Below are positions 1 through 7,748 of a DNA stretch of 64,000 nt, piece by piece (the stretch's first letter is position 1; each line of letters opens with the position of its first letter). The stretch is from Stenotrophomonas humi. Lineage in GTDB: Bacteria > Pseudomonadota > Gammaproteobacteria > Xanthomonadales > Xanthomonadaceae. A program made the translations under genes and the position numbers. The notes under the pieces were generated by a model that ran no database searches, was not told the DNA's origin, and saw only the letters and a list, made by a program, of their open reading frames with translations. The stretch covers positions 1 through 64,000 of the forward strand of contig NZ_LDJI01000009.1 of NCBI RefSeq assembly GCF_001431415.1, read 5' to 3'.

Positions 1-25
1 TCTCCCATGGGGAGAGGGGCTCAAG
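1..25. repeat. Partial intergenic GGGAGAGG-type palindrome after argF'
   Basis: The arms TCTCCC and GGGAGA surround ATG just beyond the argF' stop codon. It resembles palindromes at 3544-3566 and 5358-5379 in this window. It is cut by the window edge, so its full extent is unknown. It may act as a transcript end signal, but no clear T run is visible. Confidence 0.4.
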
Positions 26-27
26 CA

Positions 28-1038
28 TTACTTGCCGGCCAGCGCGGCCATGATCGCCTTCTGCACGTGCAGGCGATTCTCCGCCTCGTTGATGGCAATG
101 CACTGCGGCGAATCCATCACACCATCGGTGGCCTTCACGTTGCGACGCAGCGGCAGGCAGTGGCTGAACACGCCATTGTTGGTCAGCGCCATCTTGGCTT
201 CGTCGACCATGAAGTGCTTGTACTGGTCGCGGATCGGCTTTTCCGGCTCCCAGTTGCCGAAGAACGGCAGCGCGCCCCAGCTCTTGGCGTAGACCACGTC
301 GGCACCGGCGTAGGCACTGGCGATGTCATGGCTGACCTGGAGCGAACCGCCGCTCTCGGCCACGTTCTGCTCGGCCCAGCCCATGTAGCGCTCGTCCAGG
401 ATGTAATCCGGGGTCGGGCACAGCAGGGTCACGTCCATGCCCATGCGCGTGGCGATGGTCAGCGCCGAGTTGGCCACGGCGGTGTTCAGCGGCTTGGGGT
501 GATAGGTCCAGGTCAGCACATACTTCTTGCCGCGCAGGTCGGTGGTGCCGAAGTGTTCCTGCAGCGCCAGGATGTGGGCCAGCTCCTGGCACGGATGGGT
601 GATGGTCTCCATGTTGATGACCGGCACCGGCGAGTACTTGGCAAAGCTTTTGAGCACGATGTCCTGGCGGTCGTAGGCCCAGTCCACGAACTTAGGGAAC
701 GCGCGCACGCCGATCAGGTCGACGTAGCGGCCCAGCACCTTGGCCACCTCGGCGATGTGCTCCTCGGTATCGCCGTCCATCACCGTGCCCAGGTTGAACT
801 CGATCGGCCACGCATCCTTGCCCGGCTGCAGCACCACCGCATGGCCCCCCAGCTGGAACGCACCCAGCTCGAAGCTTGTACGGGTACGCATGGAGGGGTT
901 GAAGAACACCAGGGCGATCGACTTGCCCTTGAGGTCATCGCCCAGCTTGTTTTGCTTGAACAGCGTCGCCTGAGTGAGCAGCGCGTCGAGGTCGCCACGG
1001 CTCCAGTCCTGGGTGTTCAAGAAATGCTTCAGAGACAT
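28..1038 (-). CDS. argF': N-acetylornithine carbamoyltransferase (AOTCase)
   Basis: This 336-residue enzyme transfers the carbamoyl group of carbamoyl phosphate to N-acetyl-L-ornithine in the acetylated arginine route of xanthomonads. The carbamoyl-phosphate loop SMRTRT lies near residues 49-54, HPCQ near 148-151 and HCLP near 293-296. Lys302 in RNVKATD matches the lysine that is carboxylated in the Xanthomonas campestris enzyme, which separates AOTCase from ordinary ornithine transcarbamylase. The ATG at 1038 is preferred: the codon before it is TTG, and AAGGATGG sits upstream as ribosome site. A terminator hairpin at 1134-1160 isolates it from the upstream gene. No other arginine gene is visible inside the window. 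Confidence 0.96.
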   Translation of the reverse strand: MSLKHFLNTQDWSRGDLDALLTQATLFKQNKLGDDLKGKSIALVFFNPSMRTRTSFELGAFQLGGHAVVLQPGKDAWPIEFNLGTVMDGDTEEHIAEVAKVLGRYVDLIGVRAFPKFVDWAYDRQDIVLKSFAKYSPVPVINMETITHPCQELAHILALQEHFGTTDLRGKKYVLTWTYHPKPLNTAVANSALTIATRMGMDVTLLCPTPDYILDERYMGWAEQNVAESGGSLQVSHDIASAYAGADVVYAKSWGALPFFGNWEPEKPIRDQYKHFMVDEAKMALTNNGVFSHCLPLRRNVKATDGVMDSPQCIAINEAENRLHVQKAIMAALAGK

Positions 1039-1133
1039 CAATCCATCCTTTGCTGCGGAATGTCGCCGTTACCGGCGGTTGGATGCGCCAAGGCGCGACT
1101 CATTGCGTTTGAAACTTTCAGAAACCAAAAACG

Positions 1134-1160
1134 AAAAAACCCAGCCTGGGCTGGGTTTTC
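1134..1160 (-). terminator. Rho-independent terminator
   Basis: CCCAGC (1140-1145) pairs with GCTGGG (1150-1155) around a CTGG loop. Read on the minus strand it is followed by TTTTTT and a second T run. It lies 180 bp past the stop of the exported protein gene at 1340-1909 and before argF', so it probably ends that transcript. The rest of the 1039-1339 gap holds nothing I recognise apart from the argF' ribosome site. Confidence 0.7.
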
Positions 1161-1339
1161 TGAACAGACAGCACGAAGCCCCGGTCACCCAGCGAATATG
1201 TGGGATTCCGGTCGGCGGGCACGCGAAGTCATGCCGGAGGCCATCCGGGCGGTGCTGGTTGCGTGCTGGAAGCTGTTGGCTTTCATCGTCGCGCATACTC
1301 GCACGCACCCTGCCGGTGCGCAAGTGTCGCAGCGCAACA

Positions 1340-1909
1340 TCAGGGCGTGGCCGACGATGCGTCGAATGATTGGCCGATATCCGGGGTGATCGACACCCGC
1401 AGCTTCAAGCGGTTGCCCGGATCTTCCGGCAACCGCGAGCGGAACTTGATGCCCTTGTAGACGTAGTCCACGTCATAGGCGATGGGCCGGCGGAATTCAC
1501 GCCCCACCTCCACCACCTTGCACTCGGGGGTCAGCATCGCCGAACCGCCGGATGCGTGCCGGGGCTGCGCCTCTTCGCCGCTGACGACTTCGTCGGCTTC
1601 TTCCTTGCCGCCGCCGAAAATGCCCTTCACCGAGTCCCAGAAGCGACGCATGCCACCGCGCTCTTCGCCGTTCTCACCCTTGACCTGCACCGGCGCCAGC
1701 GTGCGCGTGGAGACCGGCTCGCAATGTTCCTCGGTACGCGTGGCGCGCAGGGTCTGGAACACCGGCTCGACATTGAGCACCTGCGCGTAGTCGTAGCGGA
1801 CGTTCTCCACGATGACCACCCGATTGCGCAGATCACTCTCCTGCGCCACGACAACCCCGGGGGCGACGGTACACAGGCAAAGCGTCAACAGCAGCGGAAT
1901 GGGTTTCAT
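1340..1909 (-). CDS. Exported protein of the YcfJ/glycine-zipper-like type, unknown function
   Basis: The frame gives 189 residues from the ATG at 1909, where a clear signal peptide begins (MKPIPLLLTLCLC, cleavage after VVVA). Upstream in-frame codons add an unlikely charged leader. The mature part has an N-terminal block (YDYAQVLNVEPVF) and a C-terminal block (YDVDYVYKGIKF, then DPGNRLKLRVSITP) like those flanking the glycine zipper of YcfJ-type envelope proteins. The central glycine zipper itself is nearly missing, replaced by a Gly/Lys/Glu-rich stretch. Two cysteines (EEHCEP and PECK) could form a disulfide in the periplasm. The family link is my reading of the motifs; function is unknown. 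Confidence 0.7.
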   Translation of the reverse strand: MKPIPLLLTLCLCTVAPGVVVAQESDLRNRVVIVENVRYDYAQVLNVEPVFQTLRATRTEEHCEPVSTRTLAPVQVKGENGEERGGMRRFWDSVKGIFGGGKEEADEVVSGEEAQPRHASGGSAMLTPECKVVEVGREFRRPIAYDVDYVYKGIKFRSRLPEDPGNRLKLRVSITPDIGQSFDASSATP

Positions 1910-2079
1910 CAAGGTCAGCAGTACGATGCGGGAGCGAATGGTAGCCAATAGTGTAGGCAGCACCGCGGCCCTGGGGCTGAACCTTACCCGTCCATCCGCA
2001 TCCTGCACAGCCCGGGAGTGCCCCGTCGGCCCCAGGCCGCTAGAATTGCGGGGTTCGCCTCACCCCCAATAGATACCCA

Positions 2080-3447
2080 ATGACCCTGCGCCTGCACAAC
2101 AACCTGACGCGGCAGCTGGAGCCGTTCGCTCCACTCGATGCCTCCGCCCCGACCATGTATGTGTGCGGCCCCACGGTCTACAACTACGTCCATATCGGCA
2201 ATGCCCGCGGCCCGGTGGTGTTCGGGGTGCTGGCCAACCTGCTGCGGCGGCGTTACGGCGCGCTGCGCTACGCGCGCAACATCACCGACGTTGACGACAA
2301 GATCAACGCCGCGGCCAAGGAACAGGGGGTGCCGATCTCGGCCATCACCGACCGTTTCGCCGCAGCCTACCGGGAAGACATGGCCGCGCTGGGCGTGGTC
2401 CCGCCGGACATCGAGCCGGAAGCCACCGCCCATATCCCGCACATCATCGCGATGATCGAGGACCTGGTCGGCAGCGGCCATGCCTATGCCGCCGAAGGCC
2501 ACGTGCTGTTCTCGGTGAGCAGCTTCAAGGGCTACGGCAAGCTCTCGCGCCGCGATCCAGAAGAGATGCTGGCCGGCGCACGGGTCGAGGTGGCTCCGTA
2601 CAAGCGCGACGCCGGCGACTTCGTGTTGTGGAAGCCCTCCAGCGACGACCTGCCCGGCTGGGACTCGCCATGGGGCGTGGGCCGCCCGGGCTGGCATATC
2701 GAGTGCTCGGCGATGGCGGCCGCGCACCTGGGGCCGACCATCGACATCCATGCCGGCGGCGTGGACCTGCAGTTCCCGCACCACGAGAACGAGATCGCGC
2801 AGAGCGAGTGCGCGCACGGCGGGCAGACCTTCGCCCGCTTCTGGCTGCACAACGGCATGCTCAACTTCGGCGGCGCCAAGATGAGCAAGTCGCTGGGCAA
2901 CATCGAGCGCGTGCACGACCTGGTCCGCCAGCATCCGCCCGAAGCCCTGCGCTACGCGCTGCTGTCGGCCCACTACCGGCAGCCGCTGGACTGGTCGGAC
3001 AACCTGATCGAGCAGTCCATCCGCACTCTGGACCGCCTGTACGGCACCTTGCGTGACCTGGTGGACATCGACGCCACGGCCGAGATCCCGGCGGCGGTGG
3101 AAGCCGCGCTGGATGACGACCTCAACACGCCGCTGGCGCTGGCCGAAGTGGCGCGCATCGCCAGTGACGCACGCAAGGCCGAGAGTGCTGACGACAAGGC
3201 CCGCCTCAAGCGCGAACTCCTTGGCGCCGGCCTGGCGCTGGGGCTGCTGCAACAGGCGCCGTCCGCATGGTTCAGTCGTGGCGCCGAAGCGGGCGATGAT
3301 GCCCGCATCCAGGCTTTGATCGATGAGCGCCTTGCCGCCAAGCAGGCCCGTGACTTCGCCCGCGCCGATGCCATCCGCGACCAGCTGGCCGCAGAGAACA
3401 TCGTGCTGGAAGACACCGCGCAGGGCGTGCGCTGGAAGCGGGGGTAA
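2080..3447 (+). CDS. cysS: Cysteine--tRNA ligase
   Basis: This 455-residue class I aminoacyl-tRNA synthetase charges tRNA-Cys in the cytoplasm. The zinc ligand Cys29 and the HIGN signature (residues 38-41) lie in the N-terminal Rossmann fold. [10 protein letters not shown] and [10 protein letters not shown] supply further zinc and active-site residues. KMSKS is at 267-271. The length is normal for the family. A TAGAAT hexamer at 2041-2046 could be the -10 of its promoter, but I see no good -35. It is divergent from the exported protein upstream and followed by a palindromic intergenic element. Confidence 0.97.
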   Translation: MTLRLHNNLTRQLEPFAPLDASAPTMYVCGPTVYNYVHIGNARGPVVFGVLANLLRRRYGALRYARNITDVDDKINAAAKEQGVPISAITDRFAAAYREDMAALGVVPPDIEPEATAHIPHIIAMIEDLVGSGHAYAAEGHVLFSVSSFKGYGKLSRRDPEEMLAGARVEVAPYKRDAGDFVLWKPSSDDLPGWDSPWGVGRPGWHIECSAMAAAHLGPTIDIHAGGVDLQFPHHENEIAQSECAHGGQTFARFWLHNGMLNFGGAKMSKSLGNIERVHDLVRQHPPEALRYALLSAHYRQPLDWSDNLIEQSIRTLDRLYGTLRDLVDIDATAEIPAAVEAALDDDLNTPLALAEVARIASDARKAESADDKARLKRELLGAGLALGLLQQAPSAWFSRGAEAGDDARIQALIDERLAAKQARDFARADAIRDQLAAENIVLEDTAQGVRWKRG

Positions 3448-3454
3448 GGCTTCT

Positions 3455-3577
3455 CCTCACCCCGACCCCTTTCCCCCAATCGGGACAGGGGCTGAAGCGG
3501 AAACTGCAATTGCACACACAGCGTCGGCTCGCGACGCACTGAGCCCCTCTCCCTCCGGGAGAGAGGCTGGGGTGAGG
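3455..3577. repeat. Nested inverted repeat between cysS and sufE
   Basis: Outer arms CCTCACCCC (3455-3463) and GGGGTGAGG (3569-3577) enclose an inner hairpin CTCTCCC/GGGAGAG (3547-3553, 3557-3563). Related GGGAGA palindromes occur at 1-25 and 5358-5379. The placement just after a stop codon fits a dispersed intergenic element that may help end or stabilise transcripts. No T run follows. Confidence 0.55.
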
Positions 3578-3645
3578 GGAACCGACCCAGCACCCCACCC
3601 AAAGCCCATCGCCAGCAAAGCAACGGGCCAAGAACAGGACCAACG

Positions 3646-4086
3646 ATGATCAACTCCCCCTTCCCTCTCGAACCCACCCCCGCCGAAGCGCAGGCCACCA
3701 TTGCCGAGGAGTTCTCCTTCTTCGGCGATTGGTCCGAGCGCTACCAGTACCTGATCGACCTCGGCCGCAAGCTGCCCACCTTCCCGGAGGAATGGAAAAG
3801 CGAAGAACACCGCCTGCTCGGTTGCCAGTCGATGGTCTGGATCGTGCCCGAAGGCAACGCCGACAAACTGATCTTCCACGCCATCAGCGACTCGGCCATC
3901 GTCTCGGGGTTGATCTACCTGGCCCTGCGTGTGTATTCCGGACGCTCTGCCGCCGACATCCTGGCCACCGAGCCGGACTACGTGTCCGCCATCGGCCTGG
4001 CCAAACACCTGTCGCCCACCCGCAGCAATGGCCTGGCAGCGATGCTGGCCTTCATCCGCGACACCGCCAAAGCACAGCAGCAGTGA
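3646..4086 (+). CDS. sufE: SufE-family sulfur acceptor protein
   Basis: This 146-residue SufE-like protein accepts persulfide sulfur from a cysteine desulfurase and passes it on for iron-sulfur cluster assembly. The acceptor Cys60 lies in HRLLGCQSMVW, the hallmark of the family. The C-terminal helix LSPTRSNGLAAML is also typical. The gene stands alone without other suf genes in view. Its stop overlaps the GTG start of the following MFS transporter (GTGA), so the two are probably cotranslated, although no functional link is obvious. Confidence 0.93.
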   Translation: MINSPFPLEPTPAEAQATIAEEFSFFGDWSERYQYLIDLGRKLPTFPEEWKSEEHRLLGCQSMVWIVPEGNADKLIFHAISDSAIVSGLIYLALRVYSGRSAADILATEPDYVSAIGLAKHLSPTRSNGLAAMLAFIRDTAKAQQQ

Positions 4087-5327
4087 GCGCCACGGCTGAC
4101 AACTCCAGCGCCGCAGCGCTGCTGCGCCAACCTGGTTTTGCCCAGCTGCTGATGTACCGCATCGCGGCGATGCTGTCCTACCAGATCGTCGCGGTCACGG
4201 TCGGCTGGCACATCTATGAGATCACCCGTAACCCTTTCTCGCTCGGGCTGATCGGCCTGGCTGAGGTGCTGCCATTCTTCTGTGTGGCACCATTTGCCGG
4301 CTACCTGGTCGACCACCTGCCGCGCCGCAGGCTGGGCATGGCCGCCACCCTGGGGCTGATCGCCACCGCCCTCGTGCTGGCCGCCGTGGCGATGGGCTGG
4401 CTGCCGGTCAAAGGCGTCTGGCCGATCTATCTGGCGATTGCACTGACCGGCATGGTCCGCGCCTTCCTGTCACCGATCTACAACGCCCTGTTCGCACGCG
4501 TACTGGCCCGCGAGCAGTTCGCGCGTGGCGCCGGCTTCGGCAGCGTGGTGTTCCAGGCAGGCATGGTGATCGGCCCGGCGCTGGGCGGCGTGCTGGTTGC
4601 CTGGGGTGGCAAGGGCCTGTCTTATGGCGTTGCTGTGGTGATGGCAACCCTGGCGCTGGCGGCGCTGGCCTCACTCAAAGTGAGCGAACCGCCACCACCG
4701 CAGACCCGCGCACCGATTTTCGCCAGCATCGCCGAGGGCGCACGCTTCGTACTGTCCAACCAGATCATGCTCGGCGCGATGGCACTGGACATGTTTTCGG
4801 TACTGCTCGGCGGCGTGGTGGCGATGCTGCCGGCCTTCATCCAGGACATCCTGCATTACGGACCGGAAGGCCTGGGCATTCTGCGCGCGGCGCCGGCGCT
4901 GGGCTCGATCTGCGTTGGCCTGTGGCTGGCGCGGCGTCCTTTGCAACGCAATGCCGGCCGCGTTCTGTTGTTCGCGGTGGCCGGCTTCGGCCTGTGCGTG
5001 ATCGCCTTTGGCCTGTCTCACAGTTTCTGGCTGTCGGCCGCGATCCTGCTGTTCTACGGTGCCTGCGACGGCGTGTCCGTGGTGGTGCGCTCGACCATCC
5101 TGCAGCTCGCAACTCCGGATGAAATGCGCGGCCGAGTGTCCTCGATCAATGGCATCTTCATCAGCTCCTCCAACGAACTCGGCGCGTTCTACGCTGGCAG
5201 CATGGCGCGACTGCTGGGCCTGGTACCGGCAGTGGTGATCGGCGGCTGCGCGGTGCTGGCTGTGGCCGGCGTCACCGCATGGAAGGCACCGCAGCTGCGT
5301 CGGTTGAATCTGCGGGATCTTCAGTAA
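4083..5327 (+). CDS. MFS transporter (MFS_3/EntS-like)
   Basis: The protein has 414 residues from the GTG at 4083, which overlaps the sufE stop by four bases. It shows about twelve hydrophobic segments with the MFS loop motif after helix 2 (GYLVDHLPRRRLG). The later RGRVSSINGIF segment is common in the MFS_3 group that includes the enterobactin exporter EntS. It should be an inner-membrane exporter driven by the proton gradient. The substrate cannot be told from sequence, and nothing siderophore-related is nearby. An in-frame extension to 3729 lies inside sufE and is rejected. Confidence 0.88.
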   Translation: MSATADNSSAAALLRQPGFAQLLMYRIAAMLSYQIVAVTVGWHIYEITRNPFSLGLIGLAEVLPFFCVAPFAGYLVDHLPRRRLGMAATLGLIATALVLAAVAMGWLPVKGVWPIYLAIALTGMVRAFLSPIYNALFARVLAREQFARGAGFGSVVFQAGMVIGPALGGVLVAWGGKGLSYGVAVVMATLALAALASLKVSEPPPPQTRAPIFASIAEGARFVLSNQIMLGAMALDMFSVLLGGVVAMLPAFIQDILHYGPEGLGILRAAPALGSICVGLWLARRPLQRNAGRVLLFAVAGFGLCVIAFGLSHSFWLSAAILLFYGACDGVSVVVRSTILQLATPDEMRGRVSSINGIFISSSNELGAFYAGSMARLLGLVPAVVIGGCAVLAVAGVTAWKAPQLRRLNLRDLQ

Positions 5328-5344
5328 AGCCCCTACCCTCATCC

Positions 5345-5379
5345 GCCCTTCGGGCACCTTCTCCCGTCTACGGGAGAAG
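5345..5379. repeat. Intergenic palindromes after the MFS gene
   Basis: GCCC(TTC)GGGC at 5345-5355 is followed by CTTCTCCCG (5358-5366), loop TCTA, and CGGGAGAAG (5371-5379). It then runs into GGGAGAAGGGAG. It belongs to the same loose family as the elements at 1-25 and 3547-3563. It lies between two convergent genes and may terminate both. Confidence 0.5.
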
Positions 5380-5476
5380 GGAGAAGGGAGAGATTGCTTG
5401 GAACGCCGCACGGCATCCCGTCATTGAACAGCTTCCGGCGCTCCGCTCCCCCTCGGGCGGGGTGACGGCATGCCGC

Positions 5477-5528
5477 TGACGAGCCACTGGCTCGTGCGTG
5501 GCTGAACGCTTCGCATGCTTTGCGAGGC
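5477..5528. repeat. Paired short hairpins in the MFS/deaminase gap
   Basis: ACGAGCCA-CTGG-CTCGT and then GCTTCGCA-TGCT-TTGCGAGGC form two adjacent stem-loops. Their close spacing recalls REP-like intergenic elements, but I see no second copy in the window. The rest of the gap 5328-5574 shows no gene. Confidence 0.35.
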
Positions 5529-5574
5529 CGGGGCACGGAGCGAGCTGCCCGAGCGGATGAAGGCCACCTTCCCG

Positions 5575-6033
5575 CTACTGCCCCGCTTTCCACGCCGCGT
5601 ACAGGCCCTGCTCACCGGCGGGTTTCAGCTGCCGCAGGCCGGAAGCAGGCGCCGCGGGCCCCTCGGCCAGGCGCGCATACACCGCTCCGGTTGAAAGCCC
5701 GAATGGCTGGCCCTCGTCATTGGAGTAGGCAAACCACGCCTGTTCGATGCCACACAGGTACATCGCGGCCAGACACATCGGACACGGGTGGCCACTGGCA
5801 TAGATCTCACAGCCGTCCAGGCGTGCGCTGCCAAGCACCGCGCTGGCCTGGCGGATGGCGCGCATTTCGGCGTGGTCAGTCGGGTCATGGCTGGTGTGAA
5901 TGCTGTTTGCAGCCTCGGCCAGCACTTCACCGTTCTTGACCAGCACTGCACCGAACGGACGGCCACCGGCAGCGACGTTCGCGCGTGCCAATGCCACTGC
6001 ACGGCGCATGAAGATTTCCTGCCTTGACATCAT
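5575..6033 (-). CDS. Nucleoside/guanine deaminase
   Basis: This 152-residue enzyme is of the cytidine-deaminase-fold type that hydrolytically deaminates a purine base or nucleoside. The zinc site is seen as DHAEMRAI (catalytic HAE) and GHPCPMCLAAMY (PCxxC). RPFGAVLVKNGEVL and the C-terminal part resemble Bacillus GuaD guanine deaminase more than the tRNA-specific TadA. Two adjacent ATG codons (6033 and 6030) are possible starts. It follows dksA on the same strand but is separated from it by a terminator. Guanine as substrate is an inference from family resemblance. Confidence 0.87.
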   Translation of the reverse strand: MMSRQEIFMRRAVALARANVAAGGRPFGAVLVKNGEVLAEAANSIHTSHDPTDHAEMRAIRQASAVLGSARLDGCEIYASGHPCPMCLAAMYLCGIEQAWFAYSNDEGQPFGLSTGAVYARLAEGPAAPASGLRQLKPAGEQGLYAAWKAGQ

Positions 6034-6040
6034 CGCTCTC

Positions 6041-6070
6041 CAAAAAGAAGAACCCCGCCTGGGCGGGGTT
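6041..6070 (-). terminator. Rho-independent terminator of dksA
   Basis: AACCCCGC (6051-6058) pairs with GCGGGGTT (6063-6070) around CTGG. On the minus strand the stem runs directly into a CTTCTTTTT tract. It begins 26 bp past the dksA stop. Confidence 0.85.
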
Positions 6071-6096
6071 CCACGTTGCTCGGCGAAGCAGGACGA

Positions 6097-7212
6097 TCAG
6101 TCGCCCTGCTGCTTCTGCAGGTGCTCCCAACGCTCCTGGGCGTCGATGGTGCGCTCGGCAGTGAGGCGAGCTTCCAGACGATCCAGACCGATTTCTTCGC
6201 CGGTATCGACGCAGAAACCATAGTCACCTGCTTCCAGACGCTTGAGCGTGCTGTCGATCTTGCCGATCAGCTTGCGGTAGCGGTCACGGGTCCGCAGTTC
6301 CAGCGAGTTCTCGGTCTCGCGGGTTGCGCGCTCGGCTTCGTCGCCGATGTCACGCACTTCCTCACGCAGATTCTCGATGGTCTGCTTCGATTCCTCGACC
6401 AGATCACCACGCCATTGCAGCAGGCGCTGACGGAAGTACTCCTGCTGCAGCGTGCTCATGTACTCCTCGTCCGCCGTCGGCTTGTAGCCGGCAGGCAGGA
6501 TCGGGCGGCCGGAGGCCTCGTCGGTCTTGTATTCAACCACCTTGTACTTGCTGCGCGGCGCCGGAGCGGTCGAACGAGCGGTTACGGCGACGGCCACCTT
6601 GCCAACCGGGCGGACAGCAACCGGGGCGGTGGATTTGACGGGTGTTTTTACGGGGGATTTCGAAACAGGCACGGGCTTCTTGGATTGCGGGGCTTTGGCC
6701 GCTGGCGTCGGCTTGGCAGCGACCGGCTTGACGACCGGAGCTGGAACCTTCTTGGCGACTTCGGCCGGGACAGGCTTGGCCGTCACCGGCTTGACGGCCG
6801 GCTTCGGTACGGACTTGACCACGGGTGGGGTGGCGGGCGTCTTGACGACTTTGGCAACGGATTTCTCCGCGGCCTTCTCCACCACCGGCTTGGCTGCAGG
6901 CTTGACGGCCTTGGCCACGGGTGCAGTTTTCTTGGCAGGCGCGGCGACCGGCTTGGCCACCTTGCTGACAGGAGTTTTGGTTTTCTTGGCCACCGGAGCC
7001 GCCGGCTTGGCAGCAACCTTCTTGACGACGGCCGGCTTGGTCGCTGCCTTCTTGGCAACCACCTTTTTGGCAGGGGCCTTGGTCGCGGCAGGCTTTACAG
7101 CCTTGGCAACGGGCTTGCTCACAGCCGGCTTGGACACCGCCTTCTTGACTACGGGTTTGGCGGTCTTCTTGGCGACCTTGACGGCCTTCTTTGCAGGTTT
7201 TTTAGCAGCCAC
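6097..7212 (-). CDS. dksA: DksA-type RNA polymerase-binding factor with histone H1-like N-terminal extension
   Basis: The protein has 371 residues. Residues about 1-225 are almost only Lys, Ala, Pro and Val in AKKPA/KPVAK repeats, like the tail of histone H1 or AlgP. Residues about 249-371 align with DksA: the EEYM start, a coiled coil with tip Asp291 and Glu294 (matching Asp71/Asp74 of E. coli), and NSLELRTRDRYRKLI. The zinc finger is degenerate: only Cys334 remains, the other positions being Thr337, Thr355 and Ala358. DksA acts with ppGpp in the RNA polymerase secondary channel; zinc-free DksA2 of Pseudomonas aeruginosa is still active. The start is GTG with AAGGAAG nine bases ahead. A terminator follows. 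Confidence 0.93.
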   Translation of the reverse strand: MAAKKPAKKAVKVAKKTAKPVVKKAVSKPAVSKPVAKAVKPAATKAPAKKVVAKKAATKPAVVKKVAAKPAAPVAKKTKTPVSKVAKPVAAPAKKTAPVAKAVKPAAKPVVEKAAEKSVAKVVKTPATPPVVKSVPKPAVKPVTAKPVPAEVAKKVPAPVVKPVAAKPTPAAKAPQSKKPVPVSKSPVKTPVKSTAPVAVRPVGKVAVAVTARSTAPAPRSKYKVVEYKTDEASGRPILPAGYKPTADEEYMSTLQQEYFRQRLLQWRGDLVEESKQTIENLREEVRDIGDEAERATRETENSLELRTRDRYRKLIGKIDSTLKRLEAGDYGFCVDTGEEIGLDRLEARLTAERTIDAQERWEHLQKQQGD

Positions 7213-7333
7213 GAAACGCTCTTCCTTGTTTCCCCCGGGGCCCGGGAAAGCGGGCCTTTATAGCCTACCCGACCAGCAGCAGCAACCGCGCCGGACACCG
7301 TTGCCTGAACGGACGCCTGGCCCGCGCTGCGAG

Positions 7334-7355
7334 GGTCCGGTGGCGTCACCGGACC
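7334..7355. repeat. Perfect inverted repeat in the dksA-yidD intergenic region
   Basis: GGTCCGGTG (7334-7342) and CACCGGACC (7347-7355) are perfect 9-base arms around GCGT. It lies about 120 bp upstream of the dksA start and 140 bp upstream of yidD, where divergent promoters are expected. It could be an operator or a leader hairpin. The 7213-7492 gap shows nothing else I can name. Confidence 0.45.
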
Positions 7356-7492
7356 GTTGTACGCAGTTCGGAACGTAACCAAGCGCGGCATCCGCGTCTG
7401 GCCGGCAGCGGGAAAGCCCAAAAGCTTTACCGGTACCGTCACGCATCCTGCGACAAATCCAATGGCAATGCCAAGTGGCATATCATTCGCCT

Positions 7493-7747
7493 GTGATCGG
7501 CCGCCTACTCATTGCCGTACTGCGCTTCTACAAGCGCTTCATCAGCCCCCTGCTCGGGCCGCGCTGCCGTTTTGTCCCCAGCTGCTCTGAATACGGAATG
7601 GAAGCCATCCGTGTGCACGGCCCGCTGCGCGGCTGTTGGCTTACGCTGCTGCGGCTGGGCCGTTGCCAGCCCTTCCATCCTGGCGGCTTCGACCCGGTGC
7701 CCGAGCGCCCTGACTCTTCTTCTTGCCGCTGTACAGGAAAACACTGA
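7493..7747 (+). CDS. yidD: Membrane protein insertion efficiency factor YidD
   Basis: This small 84-residue membrane-associated protein assists YidC-dependent insertion. It carries the family signature [23 protein letters not shown] and the C-terminal [10 protein letters not shown] take the GTG at 7493 (MIGRLLIAV) as start because family members begin there; another GTG at 7475 would add six residues. It usually lies in the rpmH-rnpA-yidC region, but here it stands alone ahead of pyrC. Its stop is one base from the pyrC ATG, so the two are probably cotranscribed. Confidence 0.9.
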   Translation: MIGRLLIAVLRFYKRFISPLLGPRCRFVPSCSEYGMEAIRVHGPLRGCWLTLLRLGRCQPFHPGGFDPVPERPDSSSCRCTGKH

Positions 7748-7748
7748 C

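Noticed and set aside
6097..7212. AlgP/histone-like regulator as the sole identity of the dksA gene
   Set aside because: The C-terminal 123 residues align clearly with DksA, so the histone-like part is an extension.
6076..7263. Gly/Leu-rich plus-strand frame opposite dksA
   Set aside because: The repeats are the antisense image of the Lys/Ala/Pro tail of DksA.
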